A stretch of DNA of 64,000 nt from Paenibacillus lactis (GTDB lineage: Bacteria > Bacillota > Bacilli > Paenibacillales > Paenibacillaceae), in contig NZ_JAGGKI010000005.1 in NCBI RefSeq assembly GCF_017873605.1, positions 124,001 to 188,000 of the forward strand, in the 5' to 3' direction. Each line of letters begins with the position of its first letter. The stretch's first letter is position 1. Below are positions 15,587 through 23,611 of the stretch, piece by piece. A model generated the notes under the pieces. That model searched no databases, had not been told where the DNA came from, and worked only from the letters and a program-made list of their open reading frames with translations. The translations under genes and the position numbers were made by a program.

Positions 15587-17320
15587 GTGAGGAAGTGGAC
15601 CACAGTCTACAAAAATATGAAAATCAAAAACAAGCTGTCGCTCCTCATCGCGCTGATCGTGGCCATGGCATTCACTTTCGCGGTCATCGTTCAGCAGTAT
15701 GCCTTCTCCATCTACGACGGGCAGCTGTACCTCAAATCGTCCAAGGTCCTACACTTGTCCTCATCAGCCATCGAATCCGAGCTTGAGCGAATCGAGCAGT
15801 TATCTTTCAACATGGTTACCGACACGGAGATCCAGCAAATATTACGGGCGATTTCCAACAGCGACTCCGACTATGACCGGCTCACCTTGAGACAGCGCCT
15901 TGTCGATCGGCTCCTCAACTACGTGGGATCCGAGCCTATGCTCTACTCCATCCACCTGATCGACTCCTTCAACAAACAGTACGATGTCGGCAGCGTCATA
16001 CCGATCGCTCCCTCCAAGATGCAGCATATCATGCAGCTTGCGGGCGATGCCGATGGTGAAGAGCGCTGGTTCTCCCCCGATGAACACGACCCGGCCCTGC
16101 TGCTGTCCAGGGAGATCCGCTCCTATTCAGGAACCCTGTTCGACCTTCAATATCTGGGCACGATCGTAGTTCGGGTCAATATCGACAAGCTTGTACGTAC
16201 ATCTGCAGCTGAGGAGGGAGAGCTGATCATGACCTCGGGAACGGACGTCATCTACCCGACCCGGCCGAACTTCGACCCGGCGTCCATCCAGGCTGACGTA
16301 TCATCCGGCAGCGGATATTTTACCCGGGAGATTGAAGGGCACACGTATTTTGTTGCATATAACCGTTCCTTCAATACGGGCTGGACTTATATTAATGCTA
16401 CCCCCTTCAATCAGGCCTTTAGGCAAATCATTTTTATCAAAGAGCTTGTCATCATGGTATTCGGCATGATATTCGCCGTCGCCATTCTGCTGGGCATTCG
16501 GTTCAGCCGGGGCCTGACCAAGCCGATCGAAAGCTTGATCGCCCGGATGAAGCTGGCCGAGAAAGGGAATTTCGCTGAAGCTAACGTACTCCCCCAAGAC
16601 GCGGCGCCCGTCGCGATGGATGAGCTCGGTCTGCTGCACCGGACGTTTCGTCTGATGGTGGAGAGAATCAATGTCCTGATCACCGAAAATTATGCGAGCC
16701 GGCTGCTCGTCAAGGAGACCGAATTCAAGGCCCTCCAAGCCCAAATCAATCCACATTTCCTTTACAACACGCTCGAGTCGGTCAACTGGCTTGCAAAAAT
16801 CAACAAGCAGACGCAAATCTCCGATATGGTACAGGCGCTGGCCTTCCTCCTTCGCAACTCCGTCAGCCTGAAGGAGCCGATTCTTTCTCTACGAGAAGAG
16901 CTCGAAATCGTCAAGAACTATATCATCATCCAGAAGTTTCGTTTTGAGGACCGGCTCGAGTTTAGCATGAACGTACCGGATGAGGACCTGGAGCGCAGAC
17001 TTCCGAAGCTGTCCCTGCAGCCGCTGCTTGAAAATGCAATCCACTACGCGCTGGAGCCATCGGTCGAGCCATGCAGAATCGCCCTGTACACCCGGCGGGA
17101 GGAGCATGCCTTCTGCGTCATCGTTGAGGATGACGGACCGGGCATGGCTCCGGACACCCTCGACCGGCTTCGAAGCGGAAGCCTGCAGACGACAGGCAAC
17201 GGCATCGGACTGCTTAACATCGACGAACGCCTGAAGCTCGCCTTCGGCGACAATTACGGTTTATATATCGAGAGCCGACCTGGGCTCGGCGCCCGCATCA
17301 TTCTATCACTGCCACTATAA
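15587..17320 (+). CDS. yesM: Sensor histidine kinase, YesM type
   Basis: This is a membrane-bound sensor kinase of 577 residues. It has an N-terminal transmembrane helix (around residues 18-38), an extracellular dCache-like sensor region, a second helix (around 290), a HAMP linker, the His_kinase domain with QINPHFLYNTLE (phospho-acceptor His390) and a C-terminal ATPase domain with the N box (ENAIHYAL) and G boxes (EDDGPGM, GNGIGLLNI). I chose GTG at 15587, which has AAGGAG upstream and gives the usual family length; the frame is open further upstream but lacks a ribosome binding site and would cover the promoter. It pairs with the YesN regulator 13 bases downstream. The signal is probably a pectin oligosaccharide bound by the neighbouring binding protein. 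Confidence 0.88.
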   Translation: MRKWTTVYKNMKIKNKLSLLIALIVAMAFTFAVIVQQYAFSIYDGQLYLKSSKVLHLSSSAIESELERIEQLSFNMVTDTEIQQILRAISNSDSDYDRLTLRQRLVDRLLNYVGSEPMLYSIHLIDSFNKQYDVGSVIPIAPSKMQHIMQLAGDADGEERWFSPDEHDPALLLSREIRSYSGTLFDLQYLGTIVVRVNIDKLVRTSAAEEGELIMTSGTDVIYPTRPNFDPASIQADVSSGSGYFTREIEGHTYFVAYNRSFNTGWTYINATPFNQAFRQIIFIKELVIMVFGMIFAVAILLGIRFSRGLTKPIESLIARMKLAEKGNFAEANVLPQDAAPVAMDELGLLHRTFRLMVERINVLITENYASRLLVKETEFKALQAQINPHFLYNTLESVNWLAKINKQTQISDMVQALAFLLRNSVSLKEPILSLREELEIVKNYIIIQKFRFEDRLEFSMNVPDEDLERRLPKLSLQPLLENAIHYALEPSVEPCRIALYTRREEHAFCVIVEDDGPGMAPDTLDRLRSGSLQTTGNGIGLLNIDERLKLAFGDNYGLYIESRPGLGARIILSLPL

Positions 17321-17333
17321 CGGAGGGATTCCC

Positions 17334-18878
17334 ATGTACAAAGTTCTGCTCGTAGACGATGAGCGCATCATTCTGGATGGTATTTCCCGCATGGTGGACT
17401 GGTCCGCCTATCAAACCGAGCTTGCGGGAACCGCTCAGAACGGCATCCAGGCCTACGAAAAAATCGTTAGCGATTCTCCGGATATCGTCGTGTGCGATAT
17501 CCGCATGCCCGGCCTTGACGGGCTCGAGCTCGTGGCCAAAACCTATGCAAGCCATCCCCACATCAAATTCGTGCTGCTGTCCGGCTTCGGCGAATTCGAA
17601 TACGCCAACCGCGCCATGCAGTACGGGGTCAAGCATTATTTGCTGAAGCCGACCGATGAGTCTAAGATCGGGGAAGCGCTGCAGGAGGTTACCTTTGACC
17701 TGGCGGATCACCGCCGCAAGGAAGCTTTCATTCAGGATATGAAGCACCGTTTCGAGAAAGTGCTTCCCCATGTGAAGGAGCAGGTGCTGAAAGAATTCGT
17801 GACGAACAAGACTTACGGTCATAATGACTTGGAGGAATATCGCAGACTGTTCCAATACGACTTCGACCGGCCGGTGCAGCTGCTGCTGTTCCAGCTGGAA
17901 GGCGAGGCGGATTACGAGCATCTATTCGCCGTGAAGAATATTGCCGAGGATCTGCTGGACACCACCCTTCTTAGCACCACCATCGGCCCGCATGTGCTGG
18001 TTCTCATTGAGGAGCGTCCCGGGCTTCAACTCCATGACCGGATCCAGGACATCCGCTGTACGTTCAAGCAGTATTACAAGCTGGACGTGACGGTTGCCAT
18101 CAGCGATCCTGGGCCCGTAACGCTGGCCCGCAAGCTGTACCGCGACACGCTGCAGTGCCTGAATTACCGCTTCTACCTGGACGAGAGCGGCATCATTACG
18201 ACGAACGACACGCTGCAATCCGAAGACGACAGCGGTGCATTTTCCTTCGACGAGCAGCGTCTGTGCATGCCGGTGCGGTCCGGTCACCACCAAGAGGCCC
18301 GGCAGGCGCTGAATGAATTCATCCATGAACTGAAGAGGGCCCAGCTGAGCATTGAGATGACCAAGTCCCACGCCATATCGCAGTATGTATCCCTCATTCG
18401 GCTGACGGATCCCGAGGAGATGGCGGAACGATACGAACGGATACCGGTCATCGCGGAAATGACGACTCTCCAGTCGATCCAGGCATTTCTGGAAGAAACG
18501 GTCATCGAAATTACCCAGCGGAATTATGAACGGAACACCATGAAATATAATGCGATCGTCCGGAGAATGATCGAGATTATCGAGGAACAGCTTGGCAATT
18601 CGGAGCTGACCCTGAACCTGGTCGCATGCAGCATGCTGTACATGAATGCCGACTATCTCGGAAAGCTGTTCAAAAAAGAGACCGGCGAGAAATTCTCGAA
18701 TTACGTCATGAAGCTGCGCATCAAGCGCGCGACCGAGCTGATGGCGAAGGACCCGGATATCAAAATTTTCGAAATGGCCGAGCAGCTCGGCTTCGGCGAC
18801 AATCCCCAGTACTTCAGCCAGGTGTTTAAGAAGCAAATGGGCTGCACGCCTTCGGAATACATGAAAAAAGAGGGCTAG
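17334..18878 (+). CDS. yesN: AraC-type response regulator, YesN type
   Basis: This 514-residue protein joins an N-terminal receiver domain (acidic pair D8/D9, phospho-acceptor D55 in VVCDIRMPGLDG, conserved Lys in LLKPTDE) to a long central helical linker and a C-terminal double helix-turn-helix AraC domain (about residues 410-514, ending FSQVFKKQMGCTPSEYMKK). The gene starts 13 bases after yesM behind GGAGGG. It should be the activator of the solute-binding protein and permease genes that follow. A repeated 20-bp motif upstream of both is a candidate target. Confidence 0.9.
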   Translation: MYKVLLVDDERIILDGISRMVDWSAYQTELAGTAQNGIQAYEKIVSDSPDIVVCDIRMPGLDGLELVAKTYASHPHIKFVLLSGFGEFEYANRAMQYGVKHYLLKPTDESKIGEALQEVTFDLADHRRKEAFIQDMKHRFEKVLPHVKEQVLKEFVTNKTYGHNDLEEYRRLFQYDFDRPVQLLLFQLEGEADYEHLFAVKNIAEDLLDTTLLSTTIGPHVLVLIEERPGLQLHDRIQDIRCTFKQYYKLDVTVAISDPGPVTLARKLYRDTLQCLNYRFYLDESGIITTNDTLQSEDDSGAFSFDEQRLCMPVRSGHHQEARQALNEFIHELKRAQLSIEMTKSHAISQYVSLIRLTDPEEMAERYERIPVIAEMTTLQSIQAFLEETVIEITQRNYERNTMKYNAIVRRMIEIIEEQLGNSELTLNLVACSMLYMNADYLGKLFKKETGEKFSNYVMKLRIKRATELMAKDPDIKIFEMAEQLGFGDNPQYFSQVFKKQMGCTPSEYMKKEG

Positions 18879-18898
18879 GCTTGTACGTACATATCTGC

Positions 18899-18953
18899 TT
18901 TTTGAACAAAGTGCACGGTTTTTTTCCTTACTCTTTCCCTTGTTACACATAAT
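18899..18953 (+). promoter_or_regulatory. Candidate YesN site and promoter before the binding-protein gene
   Basis: The motif TTTTTGAACAAAGTGCACGG (18899-18918) closely matches one at 20457-20476. A -10-like CATAAT lies at 18948-18953 with no good -35 box, as expected for an activator-dependent promoter. The same pattern, motif then -10 at about 30 bases, recurs before the permease gene. Confidence 0.55.
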
Positions 18954-19019
18954 AATTGGGAATGTAAGCACTATCAAACGAGTCACAGATGGGTTCATCA
19001 ACCAAGGGGAGGAAATGGA

Positions 19020-20357
19020 ATGAGAAAAGTGTTAACCGCAGTGCTCATGTGCTCCTTGCTCGGAAGCCTGATCGGCTGCTCCGGCGGGAATTCGGCCGAT
19101 CAGCCTGCAAGCGCCGGAACCGATACAGCGCCGTCCGCAGCCGCCAGCGACGAGAAGGAGCCGGTAAAGCTGCGCATCGCCTGGTGGGGCGGACAGTCCC
19201 GGCACGATTACACGTTGAAGGTCATTGAAATGTATCAGGAGCAGAACCCGCACGTCACCATCGAGCCCGAATACGCCCCGTTCGACGATTACTGGAAGAA
19301 GCTTGCTCCGCAGGCGGTAGCCGGCGGTCTTCCGGACATTATTCAGATGGACATCTCCTATCTGAACCAATATGCCGGCCGCAATCAGCTTGCCGATCTG
19401 AAGCCGTTCACCGACAGCGGAGTCCTGGACGTTTCGGACGTCAGCGAGAATGCCCTGAGCGGAGGCGAGGTCAACGGCAAGCTGGTAGCGATGAACCTTG
19501 GCGTCAACGCACTCCAGACGACATTCGACGTAGAGACGATGAAGAAGAACGGCATCGATATTCCCGGCAAGGACTGGACCTGGGACGACATGGACAAAAT
19601 GGGCGCGCAAGCGAAGGAAAAAGGATTTCTCATCGGTGGCTTCGCCTACCGGCATGACGTCTTCTTCCCGTATTATCTGAGAACGATCGGCCAAAAAATG
19701 TACAGCGCGGACGGCAAAACGATCGGCTATGCCGATGATCAGGCCTTTATCGATTATTTCACCCGCTACCAGAAGTGGTATGACAATGGGTACATCCTGT
19801 CGTTGGATAAGGAAGCCCAGAAGAAAGGCGTCGCGGAGGAGGATGAAATCGTGCTTGGCAACGCCATTTCCGGCACGGGCTGGTCCAACCAGTTTCTCGC
19901 CGTTGCCAATCTCGTTCCCGATCGTCCGCTGGAGCTGAATCCGATGCCGGGACCGGGCACGAAGGAAGGGCTCTTCCTGAAGCCGTCCATGTATTTCTCC
20001 GTCACGGAGACGTCGAAGCATAAGGAAGAAGCGGCGAAATTCATCAGCTTCTTCATCAACGACATCGAGGCAAATAAGCTGATCAAGGGCGAGCGTGGCG
20101 TGCCGGTATCCGCTAAAGTCAAGGAAGCGCTGAAGCCGCTGCTCTCCGAGAATGAGGCGAAAATATTCGATTACGTCACCTGGGCCGAGGCGAACAGCAG
20201 CCCTGGCGATCCGCCGAATCCGATCGGTGCCGTGGAAATCGAGAAGCTGCTTCGCGATCTCAGCGAGCGCATCCTGTACAAGAAAATATCGGTGGAGGAT
20301 GCGGCTGCCGAATTCCGCAAGGAAGCGAATGCGATCCTGGCCAGATCCCAGCAGTAG
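19020..20357 (+). CDS. Sugar ABC transporter solute-binding lipoprotein (YesO-like)
   Basis: This is a 445-residue binding lipoprotein with signal peptide and lipobox L-I-G-C (Cys20), then a Ser/Ala/Gly-rich linker. The family-1 binding-protein fold is visible as KLRIAWWGGQSRHDYTLKVI near the start, GGLPDIIQMD (about residue 102) and EEAAKFISFFINDIEANK towards the C-terminus. GGGGAGG precedes the ATG. It is the first gene of the transport set controlled by YesMN and in this setting probably captures unsaturated rhamnogalacturonan oligosaccharides. The substrate is inferred from the neighbouring GH105 and acetylesterase genes. Confidence 0.9.
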   Translation: MRKVLTAVLMCSLLGSLIGCSGGNSADQPASAGTDTAPSAAASDEKEPVKLRIAWWGGQSRHDYTLKVIEMYQEQNPHVTIEPEYAPFDDYWKKLAPQAVAGGLPDIIQMDISYLNQYAGRNQLADLKPFTDSGVLDVSDVSENALSGGEVNGKLVAMNLGVNALQTTFDVETMKKNGIDIPGKDWTWDDMDKMGAQAKEKGFLIGGFAYRHDVFFPYYLRTIGQKMYSADGKTIGYADDQAFIDYFTRYQKWYDNGYILSLDKEAQKKGVAEEDEIVLGNAISGTGWSNQFLAVANLVPDRPLELNPMPGPGTKEGLFLKPSMYFSVTETSKHKEEAAKFISFFINDIEANKLIKGERGVPVSAKVKEALKPLLSENEAKIFDYVTWAEANSSPGDPPNPIGAVEIEKLLRDLSERILYKKISVEDAAAEFRKEANAILARSQQ

Positions 20358-20377
20358 TTCCGGATGCACCTAACTTG

Positions 20378-20427
20378 AGGCATCCCCTTTCAAACGTACG
20401 TCAGGTACGGGGCAGGGGGTGCCTTTA
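20378..20427 (+). terminator. Hairpin between binding-protein and permease genes
   Basis: A 10-bp stem AGGCATCCCC (20378-20387) / GGGGGTGCCT (20415-20424), with one G-T pair, is followed by a short TTTAT. The weak T-run suggests partial termination or mRNA protection, which would give more binding protein than permease. Confidence 0.6.
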
Positions 20428-20456
20428 TGATGACACCGGACCGGGCGGACCTCTGG

Positions 20457-20515
20457 TTTTTAAACAAAATGGACGGTTTTCTTCATAACGCCCTCTCGGT
20501 CAGACTTTCTATAAT
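20457..20515 (+). promoter_or_regulatory. Candidate YesN site and promoter before the permease genes
   Basis: TTTTTAAACAAAATGGACGG (20457-20476) differs from the copy upstream of the binding-protein gene at three positions. A consensus TATAAT lies at 20510-20515, while the -35 region has no match to TTGACA. This points to a second activator-dependent promoter inside the locus. Confidence 0.6.
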
Positions 20516-20583
20516 GGAACTATCCGCCAGCGAATTCGCCCGCCGGACGGGCGCTGTCAAATTTGAAAGACGAGGGGTTGAAA

Positions 20584-21486
20584 ATGATGAATAGACTTCG
20601 CGAGAACGAGCATATCACCGGATACGTATTCTCCGCTCCGTTCGTTCTTGGCTTTCTGATCTTTACGCTGTATCCGATCCTGTCGTCCCTCTACTATTCG
20701 TTCACCAACTATAACCTGATGGAGGCGCCAAGCTGGCTCGGCCTCGGCAATTATGAGCGGATGTTCACGGAGGACGATAAAATCGGAAAATCGTTTCAGG
20801 TGACCTTTACATACGTATTCGCCAGCGTCCCGCTTCGGCTTATCTTTGCACTCTTCGTGGCAATGATCCTGAATACGGCGACCAAGGCGGTCGGGCTGTA
20901 CCGCTCGGCCTTTTACCTGCCGTCCCTGATCGGCGGCAGCGTCGCGGTCGCGATTATGTGGCAGCAAATCTTCGGCGACCAAGGGCTCGTCAACTCCGCC
21001 CTCTCGCTCTTCGGCATCGAATCCAGCACATCCTGGATCGGCAATCCGAGCACGGCGCTGTGGACACTCATCGCCTTGTCGGTCTGGCAGTTCGGCTCAT
21101 CGATGATTATTTTCCTTGCCGGACTCAAGAACATTCCGAAGGATTATTACGAAGCGGCCAGCGTCGACGGCGCAAATGCCGTGCACCGATTCTTCAAGAT
21201 TACGCTCCCGCTGCTGAGCCCGATCATTTTGTTCAATCTGACGCTGCAGACCATCTCCGCCTTCCTGACCTTCACCCCCGCTTATATCATCTCGCGCGGT
21301 GAAGGCGGTCCGCTGGATCAGACGCTGCTGTACTCGCTTTACCTGTACCGCAAAGCCTTTTCGCATTTTGAAATGGGCTACGCATCGGCGCTTGCCTGGG
21401 TCATGCTCGTCATTGTCGGCGTCCTTACCCTGCTCATCTTCAGATCTTCCACCCGCTGGGTTCATTACGAATCGAAAGGAGACTGA
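20584..21486 (+). CDS. Sugar ABC transporter permease (YesP-like)
   Basis: This is a MalF-class permease of 300 residues with six membrane helices and the EAA loop [20 protein letters not shown]. The ATG at 20584 has GAGGGG upstream and is followed by a second ATG; a TTG 21 bases earlier has no ribosome binding site. It is followed 5 bases after its stop by the second permease gene. By position it corresponds to YesP of the Bacillus subtilis rhamnogalacturonan locus. Confidence 0.9.
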   Translation: MMNRLRENEHITGYVFSAPFVLGFLIFTLYPILSSLYYSFTNYNLMEAPSWLGLGNYERMFTEDDKIGKSFQVTFTYVFASVPLRLIFALFVAMILNTATKAVGLYRSAFYLPSLIGGSVAVAIMWQQIFGDQGLVNSALSLFGIESSTSWIGNPSTALWTLIALSVWQFGSSMIIFLAGLKNIPKDYYEAASVDGANAVHRFFKITLPLLSPIILFNLTLQTISAFLTFTPAYIISRGEGGPLDQTLLYSLYLYRKAFSHFEMGYASALAWVMLVIVGVLTLLIFRSSTRWVHYESKGD

Positions 21487-21491
21487 CGGCT

Positions 21492-22325
21492 ATGACCAAA
21501 TCCGGACGCATTCTGTATCATACACTGGTCGGGCTGTTCGCCCTGTGCATGACCTATCCGATCCTGTGGCTCGCCGCCAGCTCGCTGAAGCCCAATCACG
21601 AAATCTTTACGACCGCCTACAGTCTCATTCCCAACAAGCTCGAATTCTCGAACTATGCAACAGGCTGGAAGGGATTTGCCGGAACGACCTTCGGGACCTT
21701 CTTCAAGAATTCCTTCATTATCGTCATCATCTCAACGATCGGTGCCGTCGTATCTTCCGCATTAGTGGCTTTTGGTCTGGCTAGGACAAGGTTTTTCGGT
21801 CAAAAATTTTGGTTCGCCTGCATGATGATCACCATGATGCTGCCGCATGACGTCGTCATCGTCCCGCAGTACGTGATGTTCGCCAATTTCGGCTGGATCT
21901 CGACGTTCAAGCCGCTGATCGTCCCCCATTTCTTCGGGGTTCCGTTCTTCATCTTTCTGATTATGCAGTTTATCCGCACGATCCCGCGGGAGCTCGATGA
22001 AGCCGCAAGGATCGACGGCTGCAGCAAGTACGGCATCTTCATCCGGGTCGTTGTGCCCTTGATCGTTCCGGCCTTGATCACGTGTTCCATCTTCTCCTTT
22101 TACTGGAGATGGGATGATTTCATCAACCCGCTGATCTACCTGAACCAGCCGGAGAAATACCCGGTGTCGTTGGCGCTCAAGCTGTTCCTCGATGGGGAAT
22201 CGCTCAACAACTGGGGCGGAATGTTTGCCATGGCCACCCTGTCGCTGCTGCCGGTCGTGATCGTATTTTTCATCTTCCAAAAATATATCGTCGAAGGGAT
22301 CAGCACAACAGGCTTGAAAGGTTAA
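21492..22325 (+). CDS. Sugar ABC transporter permease (YesQ-like)
   Basis: This is a MalG-class permease of 277 residues with six membrane helices and the EAA loop [25 protein letters not shown] overlapping the end of the previous gene serves as ribosome binding site. Together with the 20584 permease and the 19020 binding protein it forms the membrane part of the importer; no ATPase gene is present, so a shared MsmX-type ATPase is likely. The C-terminal [15 protein letters not shown] is typical of the class. Confidence 0.92.
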   Translation: MTKSGRILYHTLVGLFALCMTYPILWLAASSLKPNHEIFTTAYSLIPNKLEFSNYATGWKGFAGTTFGTFFKNSFIIVIISTIGAVVSSALVAFGLARTRFFGQKFWFACMMITMMLPHDVVIVPQYVMFANFGWISTFKPLIVPHFFGVPFFIFLIMQFIRTIPRELDEAARIDGCSKYGIFIRVVVPLIVPALITCSIFSFYWRWDDFINPLIYLNQPEKYPVSLALKLFLDGESLNNWGGMFAMATLSLLPVVIVFFIFQKYIVEGISTTGLKG

Positions 22326-22358
22326 TCCCCAAATTTCTCCCTCTTAAGGAGGCTTAAT

Positions 22359-23408
22359 ATGAAAGGAGCTGCAGCTATGCCGGCACTCGTATTTGATGAA
22401 CAGTATATCGGGCAAGTCATGGATAAGGTGGTGGAGCGGACCTTCCGCATGGACTTCAGCTGGGATTGGCCCGGCGGGGTTGCGTTTTACGGCGTTTGCG
22501 AGGCGTATGAAGCGACGGGCAAAATGGAATATCTGGAGCAGCTGAAGACATGGGTCGACGAAAATATGGAGGATGGTCTGCCAAAGCTGTCTGTGAACGG
22601 CGTCTCGATCGGACATTCCCTCTTAACGCTGTATAACGTCTACGGCGATGAGCGTTATATCGAAACGGCCAAGGAGATGGCCGAATACCTCACTCACGAT
22701 GCCGTTCGATTCGGAGAAGGGATCTTTCAGCACACCGTCAACTCCGAAGCCTATAACTTCCCTGAGCAGGCATGGGTGGACACGATGTTCATGGCCGGTT
22801 ACTTCCTGCTGCGCATTGGAGCGCTGCTCGGCCGTGACGATTACTTCGAGGACGGGCTGCGGCAGTACCACGGCCATGAGAATTGTCTGCAGGATCCGGT
22901 GACGAATCTGTACTATCATGGCTGGGACAATATTGCCGGCAATCATATGTCGGGGGTATTTTGGTGCCGCGGCAATGCCTGGGCCGCCCTTACGATGGCG
23001 CGCGCATTGGAGCTCGTACCGGTTACGCACCCTTCCTTCATGATCATTGAAGGCTCGCTTCGGGATCAGCTGAGCTCGCTCGTACGGCTGCAGCATGAAT
23101 CCGGGCTGTGGCACACCATTACGACGGATCCGCAGTCGCCGCTGGAAACGTCGGGATCGGCGGGGATCGCAACCGCATTGCTGACCAAGGGGCGCATCTA
23201 CAATAAATACACCCAGAAATCGATCGACGGCATCCTGACCAAAATTACCGAGGATGGGACCGTAACCGGCGTTTCGGCCGGAACGGCCGTCATGAAAAAT
23301 GCTGCTGGTTATATAGGCGTGCCCGACAAGCGAATTCAGGGGTGGGGACAAGGATTGACGCTGGCATTTCTGGCCGAAGTGCTCAAGGTCAAGAATAATC
23401 CGTATTAG
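22359..23408 (+). CDS. Unsaturated rhamnogalacturonyl hydrolase, GH105 (YteR/YesR-like)
   Basis: This 349-residue cytoplasmic enzyme of glycoside hydrolase family 105 cleaves the unsaturated galacturonyl residue from oligosaccharides made by rhamnogalacturonan lyases. The (alpha/alpha)6-barrel sequence shows the catalytic aspartate in QAWVDTMFMAGYFLLR (Asp141, corresponding to Asp143 of YteR), plus HGWDNIAGNHMSGVFWCRGN and ETSGSAGIATALL. AAGGAGG lies six bases before the first ATG; a second ATG seven codons later also has a ribosome binding site. There is no signal peptide. It closes the transport operon and gives the locus its substrate assignment. Confidence 0.93.
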   Translation: MKGAAAMPALVFDEQYIGQVMDKVVERTFRMDFSWDWPGGVAFYGVCEAYEATGKMEYLEQLKTWVDENMEDGLPKLSVNGVSIGHSLLTLYNVYGDERYIETAKEMAEYLTHDAVRFGEGIFQHTVNSEAYNFPEQAWVDTMFMAGYFLLRIGALLGRDDYFEDGLRQYHGHENCLQDPVTNLYYHGWDNIAGNHMSGVFWCRGNAWAALTMARALELVPVTHPSFMIIEGSLRDQLSSLVRLQHESGLWHTITTDPQSPLETSGSAGIATALLTKGRIYNKYTQKSIDGILTKITEDGTVTGVSAGTAVMKNAAGYIGVPDKRIQGWGQGLTLAFLAEVLKVKNNPY

Positions 23409-23420
23409 TAGATACAAGAA

Positions 23421-23476
23421 AGGCTGCCGTACAGGGAACGATGAGTGTTCTCTTGAAGGCAGCCTGTTTCTTTTAG
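23421..23476 (+). terminator. Terminator of the rhamnogalacturonan operon
   Basis: An 8-bp stem AGGCTGCC (23421-23428) / GGCAGCCT (23458-23465) is followed by a T-rich tail GTTTCTTTT. It lies 12 bases after the GH105 stop codon. Confidence 0.75.
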
Positions 23477-23529
23477 CTCAAAATTATTCGAAATAATAAT
23501 AATAGCTATACTACTGAACCCGGATCTAG

Positions 23530-23611
23530 TTACTCGACTTACTTATCTTGTTATTCGTGTTGTTATTCGTCCTGTTATTCGTGATTGTTACTCGTGTTGT
23601 TACTCGCCTTG
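23530..23611. repeat. 12-bp tandem repeats running through the PBP stop codon
   Basis: Five near-identical 12- to 13-bp units of the form TTAYTCGTGTTG lie at 23551-23611, with two more degenerate units from 23530. On the coding (minus) strand each unit contains TAA. The stop codon of the penicillin-binding protein gene is the TAA of the first unit, so the array looks like repeated copying of the gene's last codons. Confidence 0.8.

Noticed and set aside
19032..20369. A 445-codon minus-strand frame across the binding-protein gene
   Set aside because: It mirrors the plus-strand lipoprotein, which has a signal peptide, lipobox and ribosome binding site; the antisense frame has none.
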